The position numbers and the translations under genes are program-made. Below, piece after piece: positions 5,753 to 5,913 of a DNA stretch of 5,913 nucleotides. A model generated the notes under the pieces. It was not told where the DNA came from, searched no databases, and was given only the letters and a program-made list of their open reading frames with translations. Within the stretch, counting starts at the first letter, position 1. Each line of letters opens with the position of its first letter. The stretch comes from JBBKWQ01 sp037969115 (GTDB lineage: Bacteria > Actinomycetota > Acidimicrobiia > Acidimicrobiales > Ilumatobacteraceae), in contig JBBKWQ010000119.1 in assembly GCA_037969115.1 (NCBI GenBank), positions 1 to 5,913 on the forward strand. Direction: 5' to 3'.

Positions 5753-5766
5753 ATATCGATATGACA
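5726..5766. promoter_or_regulatory. Large dyad operator centred at 5746
   Basis: A 41-base imperfect palindrome is centred on A5746. The outer arms CATATCGAT (5729-5737) and ATCGATATG (5755-5763) are perfectly complementary, and the inner arms TCAATA (5740-5745) and TATTGA (5747-5752) match around the same centre. Counting outward to 5726/5766, 17 of 20 positions pair. The site covers the -35 region, the -10 candidates and the ATG at 5761, so a bound dimer or tetramer should block transcription. AT-rich sites with TATCGATA cores remind me of PadR-family operators, but the regulator is not in this window. Confidence 0.6.
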
Positions 5767-5913
5767 TCGAAAAACGATATGGCGGACATGAAGACCGACG
5801 GGGGGCCGACGAGTGGCTTCCGAGCGCGGAGTGACCTGATGGTCGCTGCCGTCGTCGCGGGCGTCGTCGCCGCGTCGGCCGCACTCGTCGGTTTCGGCGG
5901 GCTGGTGGTGAAC
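5761..5913 (+). CDS. Membrane protein, N-terminal fragment
   Basis: An open frame of 51 codons runs off the right edge without a stop. The product begins MTSKNDMADMKTDGG, has a polar N-terminus with Arg-Ala-Arg at 21-23, then one hydrophobic segment (about 26-46) rich in Val and Ala, as in a first transmembrane helix with its N-terminus in the cytoplasm. Three ATGs are in frame at 5761, 5779 and 5788. The first is preferred because the promoter would begin its transcript there, making it leaderless; none has a good ribosome binding site. The context CGATATG occurs at both 5761 and 5779, 18 bases apart. The family cannot be recognised from this fragment. Its promoter lies inside a large operator, so the gene is probably tightly regulated. 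Confidence 0.6.
   Translation, partial: MTSKNDMADMKTDGGPTSGFRARSDLMVAAVVAGVVAASAALVGFGGLVVN

Noticed and set aside
5713..5780. AT-rich segment as a mobile-element edge or replication origin
   Set aside because: It is short, contains a good promoter and dyad that explain the composition, and shows no transposase, DnaA-box cluster or target duplication.

Overview
This is a GC-rich window with the look of an actinobacterial chromosome. Its features include a Tat-exported Rieske lipoprotein of the QcrA type, GTG and possibly leaderless starts, few T-tract terminators, and a DUF6544-like protein. An Acidimicrobiia-type (Ilumatobacter-like) host is my best guess, made from remembered similarity and not from a search. 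The genes are mostly chromosomal housekeeping or accessory types; I see no insertion sequence, phage gene, CRISPR array, tRNA or rRNA.

Left part (1-1686): the first codons of a secreted lipoprotein gene run off the left edge on the minus strand (1-130). It is divergent from a GTG-started Rieske [2Fe-2S] Tat lipoprotein gene (239-838). Convergent with the Rieske gene is a minus-strand gene for a DUF6544/DUF6920-like protein (853-1686). The two stop codons lie in the two arms of one inverted repeat (830-861), which looks like a shared bidirectional terminator and makes both proteins end in Ser-Glu-His.

Middle (1687-4352): a 177-base divergent spacer with a small dyad at its exact centre leads to a two-gene operon joined by an ATGA overlap. 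The first gene (1864-2700) encodes a protein with two membrane segments, an extracytoplasmic domain and a low-complexity cytoplasmic tail. The second (2697-4352) encodes an unusual fusion of about five membrane segments with an S33-like alpha/beta hydrolase. The positive-inside rule puts the catalytic domain outside the cytoplasm, where it could meet the first protein. This pair is the least explained functional unit here.

Right part (4353-5913): a short spacer with two small dyads precedes rmuC (4412-5692), a membrane-anchored coiled-coil protein with a PD-(D/E)xK-type core. After rmuC the composition turns sharply AT-rich. A TTGACA promoter lies inside a roughly 41-base imperfect palindrome centred at 5746, which runs into the first ATG (5761) of a partial gene for a membrane protein that leaves the right edge. 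This tightly overlapped operator, promoter and start is the strongest unexplained DNA-level signal in the window.
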